Virus record (IMG/VR): IMGVR_UViG_3300018080_000387
Coordinates: 1-34,658 of that record
DNA: 34,658 nt
Strand: one strand, 5' to 3'
From: a virus
Shown here one piece after another: positions 23,632 to 31,102 of the stretch; position 1 is the stretch's first letter, and every line of letters begins with the position of its first letter. Both the position numbers and the translations under genes were made by a program. The notes below the pieces were generated by a model. It saw only the letters and a list, made by a program, of their open reading frames with translations. It was not told where the DNA came from and made no database searches.

Positions 23632-23831
23632 TTATTTAGGACCTCTACAGTTAGCATTATATCAGTACCATCATCTAGGCCGACTAGTAGACCTAGTTCC
23701 CCATCAAACCTTTTTTGTGTCCCTGCGTACTCTACTTTCTTCTCGTTGAACCTCCACCCTCGATTGTTGGCGAGCTCGTTCCCTAGGGTTGTCATCAGCT
23801 CTTGGATCGTAATTCTTTCTTGCTTGGTCAT
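23628..23831 (-). CDS. Small unknown protein (67 aa)
   Basis: It starts MTKQERITIQELMTTLGN, with a helix and then a four-strand-like pattern (RFNEKKVEYAG, GLLVGLDDGTDIMLTVEVLNK). The ribosome site is weak (purine-rich AAAGAAAG). Its first 128 nt overlap the 3' part of the membrane-protein gene in another frame, unusual for this genome. The protein looks folded and the ATGA junction downstream supports it. The function is unknown. Confidence 0.6.
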   Translation of the reverse strand: MTKQERITIQELMTTLGNELANNRGWRFNEKKVEYAGTQKRFDGELGLLVGLDDGTDIMLTVEVLNK

Positions 23832-23961
23832 AAGCTTTCTTTCTCTTTGCCCGCTGTTCGCGATCTTTACGTTCTTTGCTGTTCATCCACAGACCGCAGG
23901 CCCAGAAGCCTACTAAGACTAAGATTGGCAACGTCATGGTAAGGAACGCGAAACCAGCCAT
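23704..23961 (-). CDS. Small membrane protein with long basic tail (85 aa)
   Basis: ATG 23961 has a strong GGGAGGGAG site. Residues 3-26 (FAFLTMTLPILVLVGFWACG) form one membrane span, and the remainder is very rich in Arg, Lys, Asp and Glu. The tail from about residue 43 is encoded in the stretch shared with the 67-aa gene, so its odd composition may be the by-product of an overlapping frame. A small inner-membrane phage protein; a holin- or spanin-like role is imaginable but there is no endolysin nearby, so no function is assigned. Confidence 0.6.
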   Translation of the reverse strand: MAGFAFLTMTLPILVLVGFWACGLWMNSKERKDREQRAKRKKAYDQARKNYDPRADDNPRERARQQSRVEVQREESRVRRDTKKV

Positions 23962-23977
23962 CTCTCCCTCCCGGCAC

Positions 23978-24592
23978 CTAATAGGGTATGTTCGCTCTGT
24001 TGAGCCTGTCTTCTAGACTCTCCATCAGCTTCTTCTGGTCTTCCATCTGCGACAAAGCTTGTGGAGCCAAATTGAGTTGCGCGAGAACGTTCTTCACGAA
24101 GATCCTCTCCATCGACCGCCGCACCATTTCGGGGAACATAGACTCAATCTGTTCCGCTGCAGCCTCGATAGCTGTCGAGATCTTATCACTTTGAGTGACT
24201 TCCTCCTCCACTTTCTTCAGAGCGACATCCATCATTCTTTTGAGGATCTCATTCTTGAAGTAGTGGTGGACGTCGGCGTATTTGCCAGTCAGATCATCGA
24301 ACATTCGGCGGTCGCCGCTGTCCACATGTTCCCAGCTGCTGCCGCCTACTATCTTCAGTCCGCTCTCTTCGTCCCAAACGAATTTTCCAGAACGGTCCTT
24401 TCTCTTCTCGTTCATCTCTTTGAGGGCTTCATTGATACCTAGCCTTCTAGAGAACTTGCACTCGACATCTTTCATGGTCTGAGTGAGGATTCTTTCCGCC
24501 ATTTGAGATTTTTGCTTTAGCGTAAGATTCTCCAGCACTTCTCTGATGTCGTTTGATAACTGGTCTGCTGATACCTCGATCTCGATTTTCAT
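23978..24592 (-). CDS. Unknown helical protein (204 aa)
   Basis: ATG 24592 is chosen over an upstream in-frame start (24709) because it makes an ATGA overlap with the preceding gene and has an AGGAGG site about 8 nt upstream. The sequence is strongly helical and charged (LTLKQKSQMAERILTQTMKD; later DKISTAIEAAAEQIESMFPE), with one short less-regular section in the middle (GKFVWDEESGLKIVGG). It is likely an oligomeric coiled-coil protein. There is no enzymatic motif. It sits in the leftward cassette that starts with RNase HII, so an early or accessory function is likely. Confidence 0.75.
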   Translation of the reverse strand: MKIEIEVSADQLSNDIREVLENLTLKQKSQMAERILTQTMKDVECKFSRRLGINEALKEMNEKRKDRSGKFVWDEESGLKIVGGSSWEHVDSGDRRMFDDLTGKYADVHHYFKNEILKRMMDVALKKVEEEVTQSDKISTAIEAAAEQIESMFPEMVRRSMERIFVKNVLAQLNLAPQALSQMEDQKKLMESLEDRLNRANIPY

Positions 24593-24933
24593 TTGTTCGT
24601 CCTCCTCTCGATTTCCTGTTCGAAGTCTTTTATAGCCGCCTGGTCCCCCACAGCCTTCCAGTGTTGAAGGCACTCTTTCAGGAATTCTATGGGAGCGTGA
24701 TCCATCCAACTGCAGAATCTGCCATTGAATGGGCAGAATTCGGAGATCACGTACTCCTCTCCAGTCACTTCTTGCAGCTCTACCTCCATCTCGTAATTGC
24801 GAACTCTTCCCCAGTTTGGAGGACAGGGCCCAACCAGTAGTTTGATCAATTTCTCTTTTGGTAGGCTCTCCAATTTTCTCTTCCGAGCCTCCCAGTAGAT
24901 TCTTGGAGCTTCTTTTCTACTTACCTGTTTCAC
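24589..24933 (-). CDS. Unknown protein (114 aa)
   Basis: The best start is GTG 24933, which overlaps the previous gene's stop as GTGA with an AAAGG site 9 nt upstream; GTG 24966 is an alternative that would overlap the upstream gene by 37 nt. It has a basic helical N-terminus (KEAPRIYWEARKRKLESL). A middle part carries CPPNWGR and FCPFNGRFCSW, followed by a charged helix (DFEQEIERRTNK). The three Cys with aromatic neighbours might hold a fold or metal. No family is recognised. Confidence 0.7.
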   Translation of the reverse strand: MKQVSRKEAPRIYWEARKRKLESLPKEKLIKLLVGPCPPNWGRVRNYEMEVELQEVTGEEYVISEFCPFNGRFCSWMDHAPIEFLKECLQHWKAVGDQAAIKDFEQEIERRTNK

Positions 24934-25040
24934 TTCCCGCGCCCTTTCCAATTCGATCGGATCCACACGTAGAAGAATAACAGTCCCAGAAATAGGGCTG
25001 CAGAAATCCCCACGACGTCTTGTATTGTGAACACGAACAT
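24930..25040 (-). CDS. 36-aa single-span membrane protein
   Basis: ATG 25040 follows an AGGAGG site that lies in the 3' end of the RNase HII gene. The product has a short polar N-terminus, a single span (VVGISAALFLGLLFFYVWI) and a basic tail (RSNWKGRGK), which predicts the C-terminus inside the cell. The stop overlaps the likely start of the next gene. The function is unknown. The same layout (tiny membrane protein inside a leftward cassette) appears at 10560-10670. Confidence 0.7.
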   Translation of the reverse strand: MFVFTIQDVVGISAALFLGLLFFYVWIRSNWKGRGK

Positions 25041-25048
25041 CCTTCCTC

Positions 25049-25633
25049 CTAGTAGGTTCGCGCCTTCAGCAGCTTTTTGAGAAATGACATGCGGTGGTAG
25101 GGGCAGGGCCCCGCAAGAAGAATCTGCTTCCGGTGCGGCTTGGTGCCGTACCCCTTGTTCTTCTCCCACCCATAGGCAGGGTATTGCTCTGCCATCTCGG
25201 TGATATCGTTGTCCCTGATCACCTTGGCGAAGATGCTGGCGGCCGACACTTGCCAGTGCCAGACGTCTGCTTTCTCAACTGCTCTTTGGTCTCCTTCGTA
25301 GCCATTGATGGTGCGGACCCCGTCAATGATCAGTTTTGCTCTCGGAGGTAGTCCGGCCACGGCGTCCCTTGCTGCCATTTGCCAAGCGCCCGCAATGCCG
25401 AGCTCATCGATGGTCTGGGGGAGGGCCCACCCAATCCCGATGAAGCGCGCAGCTTCCAGGATGGGCACAACTAGCTCCTCTCTTCTTTTTTCGCTCAGAC
25501 TCTTTGAGTCTGCGACTCCAGGAATAGGACTCAGTCCTTTTGGGAAAGCCAGAACGGCCACACAGAGTGGGCCTGCCAGGCAGCCCATACCAACCTCGTC
25601 CAATCCTGCTGACAAGTTCTTATTCTTTTCCAA
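25049..25633 (-). CDS. rnhB: Ribonuclease HII
   Basis: It cleaves RNA in RNA-DNA hybrids, for example primers or misincorporated ribonucleotides. All family motifs are present: GLDEVGMGCLAGP with D12 and E13; DSKSLSEKRREE; the second-strand Asp in LIIDG (D104); KADVWHWQVSAASIFAKVIRD with D123; and YGWEKNKGYGTKPH. D12, E13, D104 and D123 correspond to the known catalytic DEDD set. KAD replaces the commoner KGD. The length of 194 aa is typical. The start is TTG 25633 with GGAGG 11 nt upstream inside the preceding gene. It probably works with the replication genes at 842-3425, though it lies in a different operon. Confidence 0.95.
   Translation of the reverse strand: MEKNKNLSAGLDEVGMGCLAGPLCVAVLAFPKGLSPIPGVADSKSLSEKRREELVVPILEAARFIGIGWALPQTIDELGIAGAWQMAARDAVAGLPPRAKLIIDGVRTINGYEGDQRAVEKADVWHWQVSAASIFAKVIRDNDITEMAEQYPAYGWEKNKGYGTKPHRKQILLAGPCPYHRMSFLKKLLKARTY
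25527..25537. repeat. Dispersed palindrome copy GGACTCAGTCC
   Basis: This perfect palindrome extends to AGGACTCAGTCCT. It lies in the RNase HII gene and is read on the minus strand as G-L-S-P codons. Confidence 0.7.
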
Positions 25634-25976
25634 AGCGCTTTTTGCCTCCTTTCATAAACATCCCTTTAGAGTTTCGGTGCCAATGTCGTTGTCTAGTGAG
25701 GATTTCTGCCTGTACGTGCTTGTCGGTTATTCGAATGACTGGTACTTCGCATTCAAACTCCTTGGCCCAGCACCTGATGTAGGTTCTCAAGGGGGCCCTG
25801 GTAGCCTTTGCGAATGGGCGGTTCAGTGTTATTTTCAGTATGAAGCGAAGTGGATCAACGGTAGGAAAGGCACGGAAATTAGGACGAACAACATCACCAA
25901 CGGCGGCAATGATTCCGGCGCGAGCGTGTTCAATCCAGCGGAGTCTGTCCCTGTCTACCTTTCGGCTAACAGTCAT
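25620..25976 (-). CDS. Unknown basic protein (118 aa)
   Basis: It is a basic protein beginning MTVSRKVDRDRLRWIEHARA, with a strand-rich centre (LRFILKITLNRPFAKATRAP; ECEVPVIRITDKHVQ) and a Lys/Gly/Arg tail (GMFMKGGKKRFGKE). ATG 25976 has an AAGG site 5 nt upstream. It is the first gene of the leftward cassette, divergent from the terminase gene, and overlaps the RNase HII start by 14 nt. A nucleic-acid-binding role fits the charge and the neighbour, but no family motif is recognised. Confidence 0.75.
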   Translation of the reverse strand: MTVSRKVDRDRLRWIEHARAGIIAAVGDVVRPNFRAFPTVDPLRFILKITLNRPFAKATRAPLRTYIRCWAKEFECEVPVIRITDKHVQAEILTRQRHWHRNSKGMFMKGGKKRFGKE

Positions 25977-26002
25977 CGAAGACCTTGTACCAGGAACTTC
26001 TC

Positions 26003-28864
26003 ATGATTATCGAGCTGAACCCGCACCCTCGCAATGACCCCTACGACTACTTTGTCGAGGATGAGGACGCCTACCCGGACAATCCCTACCTCGATGAGGA
26101 AGAGGAGATGCGCCAGATAGAGGCAATGGAGAAGATCCATGCCTCTCCTTCCGAGTTTGTAGAGTTCTCCGTCTACATGCCCCACAAAGGGCACCTCGAG
26201 AAATTCAGCTTTGGGGAGCGTCGGTACCTTCGGACCATCTACGACACACCGGCGAAGCGGAAGCTCCTCATGGCGGGGCGACAGGTCGAGAAGTCGACCC
26301 TGCTGGGCAATCTGTGCCTGGCCTACTCCGCCATCAATCCCTTCTTCCGCACTCTCTACGTCAGCCCTTCTAATCAGCAGACCAAGGTATTCAGTCGTGA
26401 CCGAATCAAAGAGCCCTTGGAGATATCTCCGGTCCTCAGCAAGTTCACGAACTCGAAGCTACTTTCCAACGTCCTAGAGAAGAAATTTGTCAACAAGTCC
26501 CAGGTGACTCTTCGGTTCGCGTTCCTCAATGCCGACCGCTGCCGGGGTATCCCGGCCGACCAGATCCTCATCGATGAGTTCCAGGACATCCTGTTGGAGA
26601 ATGTACCTGTCATCGAGGAGTGCGCGTCCCACTCTGACCACAAGCTGTTCACTTACAGCGGAACGCCCAAGTCTCTCGATAATGCCATAGAGCATTATTG
26701 GTCTCGGTTCTCGACCCAGAATGAATGGGGAGTGCCTTGCAAGAGGCACGGCACTCCCAAAAATCCAGGGTCATGGCATTGGAACATTCTAGCCGAAGAC
26801 AACATTGGAGACGAAGGTCTCATCTGCGATAAATGTGGGGAGTCTATCGACCCTCGAGACCCTGACGCCAAGTGGTTGTCTCTCAACCCCGACCCCAAGG
26901 TAGACAAGCCGTTTGAAGGGTACCGGCTGCCTCAGTTGATGGTCCCGTGGATCGACATCTCGGACATTAAAGACAAGCAGGTCAAGTACAGCCGAGCCAA
27001 GTTCTACAACGAGGTCCTGGGGCGCAGCTATGACTCAGGAACCCGGCCGCTCACTCGTCGGGACATGCAGCGCAACTGTTGGGACCAGTTGTCCATGTCC
27101 TACTACCGGGACGTCATCCGATACTGTCAGACCCACCCAGTATTCATGGGTGTCGACTGGGGCTGTCACGATGACCAGACCCGAATTCTGACCGATCGCG
27201 GGTTTGTCCGCTTCAAAGACTTGACCGACGACGACGTGGTTGCGCAGTTCGACGAGCGCACCAGGGAGCTCAGCTTCGTCAAGCCCATGGTCCGGACGGT
27301 TCGAGACTGGGACGGAGACTTGCTGCATTTCGAGGCGAAGGGCCTCGACATGATGCTCACCGACACGCACCGGATGTTGTTCAAAGGGAAGCACGCTACC
27401 GAGTTCAAAGTGGAGTGCGCAGGCGACTTTGTAAAACGTACGGGTCAGGTCAAATTCGTAGGAACCACATCCTTTGTCAGTGGCCAAGAGCGCGATTCGT
27501 TCACCCTGCCAGGGCTACCGTCCTCGGCGGGATATTCGGGCTGCGAGCCTCGGACGTTCAACATGGACGACTGGTTGGAGTTCCTTGGATACTTCTTGTC
27601 TGAGGGTGGTCTTTGCTGGGTCCCCAAGTTGTGGGCGGGGGCTCGACCATCTTGCATAAGGTTATCCCAACGAGAGACGGTGAACCCGGAAGCCACCGCC
27701 AAGATCCGAAGCTGCATGGACCGACTTGGGGTCGAGTACTCTGAGTTCCCCAACCCGAAGACCGGGGACGTGAACTGGACGATCCGCGGGAAGCAGTTCT
27801 GGCATTGGGTGGAACAAAACGTCGGTGGAAGTAGTGCGACCAAGAGGATCCCTCGGGAGTTCATGCGCCTCCCGTTGCGTCAGCTCCAGATCTTGTGGTC
27901 CGCAATGATGCTTGGTGACGGGTCCTATGACGAGCGCGAGAACTGTCACAATGGGAACTACACCTCGACTTCCAAAGGGCTGTGCGAGGATTTCCAGGAA
28001 CTGTGCGTACTGATGGGCTTGCGCTCGACACTGTCCCTCCACAAAGCCGCGGAGGGGAACCGGAAGGACCGTTGGCGTCTGAGCTGGTCGTCTGGTCGTG
28101 ACTACACGTTCAATGACCCGAGCCGCGTCAAGAAGGTTCCGTACAAAGGCAAGGTCTACTGTTGCAAGGTACCTACAGGCTTCATCGTGACCGAACGCAA
28201 CGGCCGTATCGGTTACCAGGGGAACACAGGAGAGGGAACGTTTACGGTCGTCACCCTGGGCGGGTATCTACCGTTCGCTCCAGAATACTTCACCATCTTC
28301 TATGCGAAGCGTTTTGAGGGCCTGGAGTCGGATCCAGAAGTACAGCTCAAGCAAATCAAGCAACTCATTGCTGACTTCAATGTTCGTTATGTAGGGGTCG
28401 ACTACGGTGGTGGTTTTTGGCCCAACGACCGGTTGGTGCGCGCCTACGGGGCGGAGAAGATCAAGAAGTACCAGTGGGTGGGTCAAATCAAAAAGAAGAT
28501 CGTGTTCGAACCGCGCCTCGCAGTTCCTCGTTACCTCTGCCACCGCACTGAGGTGATGAGCGACATTTTCAATACCATCAAGCGATCCAACGTTTTCAAG
28601 TTCCCTCGTTGGGAAGAGTTTGAGGACCCGTTCGCCATGGACTTCCTGAATATCTATTCGGAGTACAATGAGCGGCTACGGATGAACGTCTACAAGCACG
28701 CTCCGGGGAATCCTGACGACACCTTCCACTCAGTCCTCTACTGCTTCTTGGCGTCGTTCTTCTACAAGAAGCGTCCCGATGTGCTGCTCCCAGAGAAGGA
28801 AGTGGACCAGCCAAAGGGAGAGGACGGTGAGGACGTGGGCGACTACGATTTGGACATTATGTGA
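26003..28864 (+). CDS. terL: Large terminase subunit, interrupted by an intein
   Basis: This is the ATP-driven DNA packaging motor and nuclease. From ATG 26003 (AGGAA about 6 nt upstream; TTG 25985 is an alternative) the precursor is 953 aa. ATPase: Walker A-like AGRQVEKST (91-99), Walker B LIDEFQD (189-195), and coupling motif TYSGTP. A Cys/His cluster (CKRHG and CDKC, about residues 250-282) looks like a zinc module. The RuvC-like nuclease begins at GVDWG (383-387). It is split there by a 354-residue intein (388-741) and resumes as TGEGTFTVVTLGG, then GVDYGGG and a late DDTFHSVLYC with further acidic residues. The spliced protein would be 599 aa, a normal TerL size. No small subunit is obvious next to it. 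Confidence 0.94.
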   Translation: MIIELNPHPRNDPYDYFVEDEDAYPDNPYLDEEEEMRQIEAMEKIHASPSEFVEFSVYMPHKGHLEKFSFGERRYLRTIYDTPAKRKLLMAGRQVEKSTLLGNLCLAYSAINPFFRTLYVSPSNQQTKVFSRDRIKEPLEISPVLSKFTNSKLLSNVLEKKFVNKSQVTLRFAFLNADRCRGIPADQILIDEFQDILLENVPVIEECASHSDHKLFTYSGTPKSLDNAIEHYWSRFSTQNEWGVPCKRHGTPKNPGSWHWNILAEDNIGDEGLICDKCGESIDPRDPDAKWLSLNPDPKVDKPFEGYRLPQLMVPWIDISDIKDKQVKYSRAKFYNEVLGRSYDSGTRPLTRRDMQRNCWDQLSMSYYRDVIRYCQTHPVFMGVDWGCHDDQTRILTDRGFVRFKDLTDDDVVAQFDERTRELSFVKPMVRTVRDWDGDLLHFEAKGLDMMLTDTHRMLFKGKHATEFKVECAGDFVKRTGQVKFVGTTSFVSGQERDSFTLPGLPSSAGYSGCEPRTFNMDDWLEFLGYFLSEGGLCWVPKLWAGARPSCIRLSQRETVNPEATAKIRSCMDRLGVEYSEFPNPKTGDVNWTIRGKQFWHWVEQNVGGSSATKRIPREFMRLPLRQLQILWSAMMLGDGSYDERENCHNGNYTSTSKGLCEDFQELCVLMGLRSTLSLHKAAEGNRKDRWRLSWSSGRDYTFNDPSRVKKVPYKGKVYCCKVPTGFIVTERNGRIGYQGNTGEGTFTVVTLGGYLPFAPEYFTIFYAKRFEGLESDPEVQLKQIKQLIADFNVRYVGVDYGGGFWPNDRLVRAYGAEKIKKYQWVGQIKKKIVFEPRLAVPRYLCHRTEVMSDIFNTIKRSNVFKFPRWEEFEDPFAMDFLNIYSEYNERLRMNVYKHAPGNPDDTFHSVLYCFLASFFYKKRPDVLLPEKEVDQPKGEDGEDVGDYDLDIM
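27164..28225 (+). other. Intein with LAGLIDADG endonuclease inside terL
   Basis: The self-splicing element occupies codons 388-741 of terL. Evidence: Cys1 of CHDDQTRILTDRGFVRFKDL (block A), LTDTHRM (block B, TxxH), two LAGLIDADG-type helices (LGYFLSEGG near 528 and MMLGDGSYDE near 635), and the C-terminal block VPTGFIVTERNGRIGYQGN followed by Thr. Removing it rejoins GVDWG to TGEGTFTV, an intact nuclease motif. The usual penultimate His is Gly (GN/T) and the +1 residue is Thr, so this is a non-standard but plausible splice junction. Confidence 0.9.
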
Positions 28865-29130
28865 GGAAACCACCGTTTTAGCTCTGCTCTCCGGCGCTTC
28901 CTAACTTTGTCCGGCTCGAGTTCTTTGAGCTGGAATTGAGGTCCTCTGTGGAGGTACCTATCTATGCTGTCCAAGGTGATATACACCTCTCTGGTTCCAG
29001 CAACGTGGATCTGAATGACGTCACTTTTTCTGATACGTCGAAATAAAGTGGATCGAGAGCATCCAAGGAGCTTCATTGCCTCCTTCTGGTCCACTAGCAC
29101 TTGGCCTTCAGTCTCGATTCTTCCCACCAT
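28843..29130 (-). CDS. MerR/excisionase-like DNA-binding protein (95 aa)
   Basis: Residues ~13-60 (VDQKEAMKLLGCSRSTLFRR, then VYITLDSIDRYL) have the winged helix-turn-helix pattern of MerR/excisionase (HTH_17-like) proteins: an acquisition helix, CSRSTLFRRI as the recognition helix, and a beta wing before the final helix. The C-terminal 35 residues are very basic (KVRKRRRAELKRW). It lies alone on the minus strand between two late operons, its 3' end overlapping the terminase 3' end by 22 nt. A transcriptional regulator or recombination directionality factor would fit. There is no integrase in the window, so a regulator is the better guess. Confidence 0.75.
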   Translation of the reverse strand: MVGRIETEGQVLVDQKEAMKLLGCSRSTLFRRIRKSDVIQIHVAGTREVYITLDSIDRYLHRGPQFQLKELEPDKVRKRRRAELKRWFPHIMSKS

Positions 29131-29198
29131 ACCACCCCCGTGTTAGGTTGAAGCAGCGGGAATCCTTATGGTACCCAACCCATCATTGAGAGGTAACC
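29131..29198. promoter_or_regulatory. Divergent intergenic region before the last virion operon
   Basis: These 68 nt separate the HTH gene (ATG 29130, GGGGGT site) from the rightward operon (ATG 29199, GAGAGG site 5 nt upstream). They contain a GGTACC palindrome (29170-29175) and no clear sigma-70 boxes. They probably contain start signals for one or both directions, possibly under control of the adjacent HTH protein. Confidence 0.35.
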
Positions 29199-30740
29199 AT
29201 GTCCGATAATCCCTTTGAGCTTAGCAGGGGAGACACCTATGCAAAACTTTCGCCAAGCGACTTGAAGCTGATGGCGAAAAGGGCATCGGCTGACTACTTG
29301 CAATGCGGCACTCCTCTCGAAGCTGCAATTATCAAGGTGGCCAAGGAGTATCCAAGCATTTCCGCTCATCAGATTCGACGGGTCACTGAGTTCGCCAATC
29401 AAGAGACTTTCTCTCAGCTCTTTGAGAAGCAGGCGGGCGACAAGAACATCGAGTTCGACGTGGCTGACCCAGGGAATGTTCTCCACGAGATCAATGCTGG
29501 TGTTCGCCCGATGGGCGTGGTGGCCATGCCCGAGGAATACGCGGCTGACCCGGTGAAGGTGTCTCATGTTGCAGTTGAGCAGGACATAGAGCTCGCCAGG
29601 GTGTTTGGGTTCGACCTAGATTCCCCTGGAGTTCAGCACACGGTGGAATCCTTCAATCTCGGAATGGAGAAGAAGGCTGGAGTTGTTGGGCGTATCCTAT
29701 CGATGGAACCAGGCACTCCTCTCGATCGCATCACCAAGCTCGCCCAGGACGTGGATGCCCCTGACGCCATGCCGATGTCTCCAGATGGGCCGGCGCCACA
29801 GCAGCACCCCGAGGTCACCCATCGAGAGAATATGCGCGCTATGGAGCGTCGCGTGGAGCTTGAAAAGAAGAAGCAAGAACTTGTTGCCCTTCAAGCGAAG
29901 GGCACCGAGGCCCAAGGGGATATGGGTGGTGCCCCAGCACTTTCGGGTGGCGGCACTCCCGGAGGTGCTCCCCCTCCAATGGAAGGGGCACCCCCACCAG
30001 GGGAGATGCCGCCCGAGCAAATGGGCCCACCCCCGGGCCCACCGCCAGGACCGCCTCCCGGACTTCCCGGTGGTGGGCCAATGGAGATGCAACCTCCGCC
30101 TGAGCAGTTGAAGCAGGGAAGTGCTTCGCTCACCAAGCAGGCTATGGACTACGTCAAGTCCAGCCGTCCGATGTCTGAGGCCGTGCTCGAGGACCTTCGT
30201 GCTGGCGTCTCTGTCGAGAAGATCAAGGAGGCTGCGGCGGCCAAGGAACACCGCTCCGACGTCGATCCTCATCGCAACCTCTTCATGACGAAGCAGAAGG
30301 TGGCTCGACTTTTGGGCGATGCCCGCGCGGCCACGGACACCAATCGGTTCCTCCACAAGGAGGCCACCACCCGGTTCCAGAAGGATGTCCGAGATCACAT
30401 GCTCGGCGGCGGGAACCTCGGCGAGGTGGCTCACCTCATGGGCCATGTCGACTCAGGGCATGTGAAGGTCGCCCTCGACGCTGCGATCCCCGAGCTCTTG
30501 AAGCACGGGCTCAAGCATGAGCAGCTGCAGGCCGAATCCATCCGCTACGAGATGGAGAAGGGCGCGAGCGTGCGGTTGATCAACACGGACCACCCCATCG
30601 TTCAGTCCTACGCTGACCTCGTCAAGATCTCTGAGAACCAGAAGGTCCTCGACAATAACCTCGCCAGCCTCGAGCGTGATTACGCCGAGCTCCAAGCCAC
30701 CATTGGACAGGTGCTCACGCAACATGCTGCTGCGATCTAG
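29199..30740 (+). CDS. Probable virion/assembly protein with Pro-Gly linker (513 aa)
   Basis: The N-terminal domain (1-170) is helical with ISAHQIRRVTEFANQETFSQ and NIEFDVADPGN, a pattern I associate with a recurring large-phage family of unknown function. Residues ~241-304 are a Pro/Gly/Met-rich linker with PPPGPPPGPPPGLPGGGP. The C-terminal 200 residues are helical with a heptad-like end (KVLDNNLASLERDYAELQAT). It has the most Lys-x-Ala sites of any protein here: MAKRA, FEKQA, MEKKA, LTKQA, LHKEA, MEKGA. GAGAGG precedes ATG 29199. Its place just upstream of the probable prohead protease suits a scaffold or internal core protein that is cut during maturation, which is inference. Confidence 0.75.
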   Translation: MSDNPFELSRGDTYAKLSPSDLKLMAKRASADYLQCGTPLEAAIIKVAKEYPSISAHQIRRVTEFANQETFSQLFEKQAGDKNIEFDVADPGNVLHEINAGVRPMGVVAMPEEYAADPVKVSHVAVEQDIELARVFGFDLDSPGVQHTVESFNLGMEKKAGVVGRILSMEPGTPLDRITKLAQDVDAPDAMPMSPDGPAPQQHPEVTHRENMRAMERRVELEKKKQELVALQAKGTEAQGDMGGAPALSGGGTPGGAPPPMEGAPPPGEMPPEQMGPPPGPPPGPPPGLPGGGPMEMQPPPEQLKQGSASLTKQAMDYVKSSRPMSEAVLEDLRAGVSVEKIKEAAAAKEHRSDVDPHRNLFMTKQKVARLLGDARAATDTNRFLHKEATTRFQKDVRDHMLGGGNLGEVAHLMGHVDSGHVKVALDAAIPELLKHGLKHEQLQAESIRYEMEKGASVRLINTDHPIVQSYADLVKISENQKVLDNNLASLERDYAELQATIGQVLTQHAAAI

Positions 30741-31098
30741 CCGCATAGCCGCTCGCCTCTCCAAGGAGGCGTCCGCACTGGGGAGGGTCGGAAAACTTAC
30801 CGGTGGGGCTGTAGGTACCGCTGGCAAGTTGCTTGGCGGAGTCGCTGGCGCCGTCGGCAAGACTATCACCAAGCACCCAATCGGTTCCTTGGCCACCCTT
30901 GGAGGGTTGTCGGGGGCAGCTTTCTTTGGGGCACCCGCCGTGATGCACGGCGAGATGGGCATGCGGCCTGAGTACCTAGCAGCCCAAAGTCGTGGTCTGG
31001 TTGAGCGGCCCCGGGCGAGTATGTCCTACCAACAATTGGATCGCCACCCGGCCAGAGGGTACGGGCGGCAGGTCAGAAACACCAGAATCTTCAGGTGA
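30724..31098 (+). CDS. Gly-rich hydrophobic late protein (124 aa)
   Basis: The preferred start is ATG 30724, overlapping the previous gene by 17 nt; an upstream in-frame start at 30676 exists, and neither ribosome site is strong. The N-terminus is basic (MLLRSSRIAARLSKEA). A long Gly-zipper-like hydrophobic stretch follows (residues ~25-75, with LTGGAVGTAGKLLGGVAGAV and LATLGGLSGAAFFGAPAV), then a basic soluble tail ending RQVRNTRIFR. Such Gly-rich segments suggest membrane insertion or pore formation. Candidate roles are an ejected virion protein or a small head component. No family is recognised. Confidence 0.65.
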   Translation: MLLRSSRIAARLSKEASALGRVGKLTGGAVGTAGKLLGGVAGAVGKTITKHPIGSLATLGGLSGAAFFGAPAVMHGEMGMRPEYLAAQSRGLVERPRASMSYQQLDRHPARGYGRQVRNTRIFR

Positions 31099-31102
31099 TC
31101 AC

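Noticed and set aside
24593-24709. Upstream start of the 204-aa helical protein at 24709
   Set aside because: The extension overlaps the previous gene by over 100 nt and looks like a shadow; ATG 24592 has AGGAGG and an ATGA junction.
25305-26006. 233-aa plus-strand frame opposite RNase HII and the 118-aa gene
   Set aside because: It is antisense to a confirmed RNase HII; its Ser/Ala/Pro-rich composition looks like a shadow frame.
29920-30110. Proline/glycine repeat tract as a possible DNA repeat element
   Set aside because: The imperfect CCACCG/CCTCC pattern is explained by a Pro-Gly-Met linker in the coding frame.
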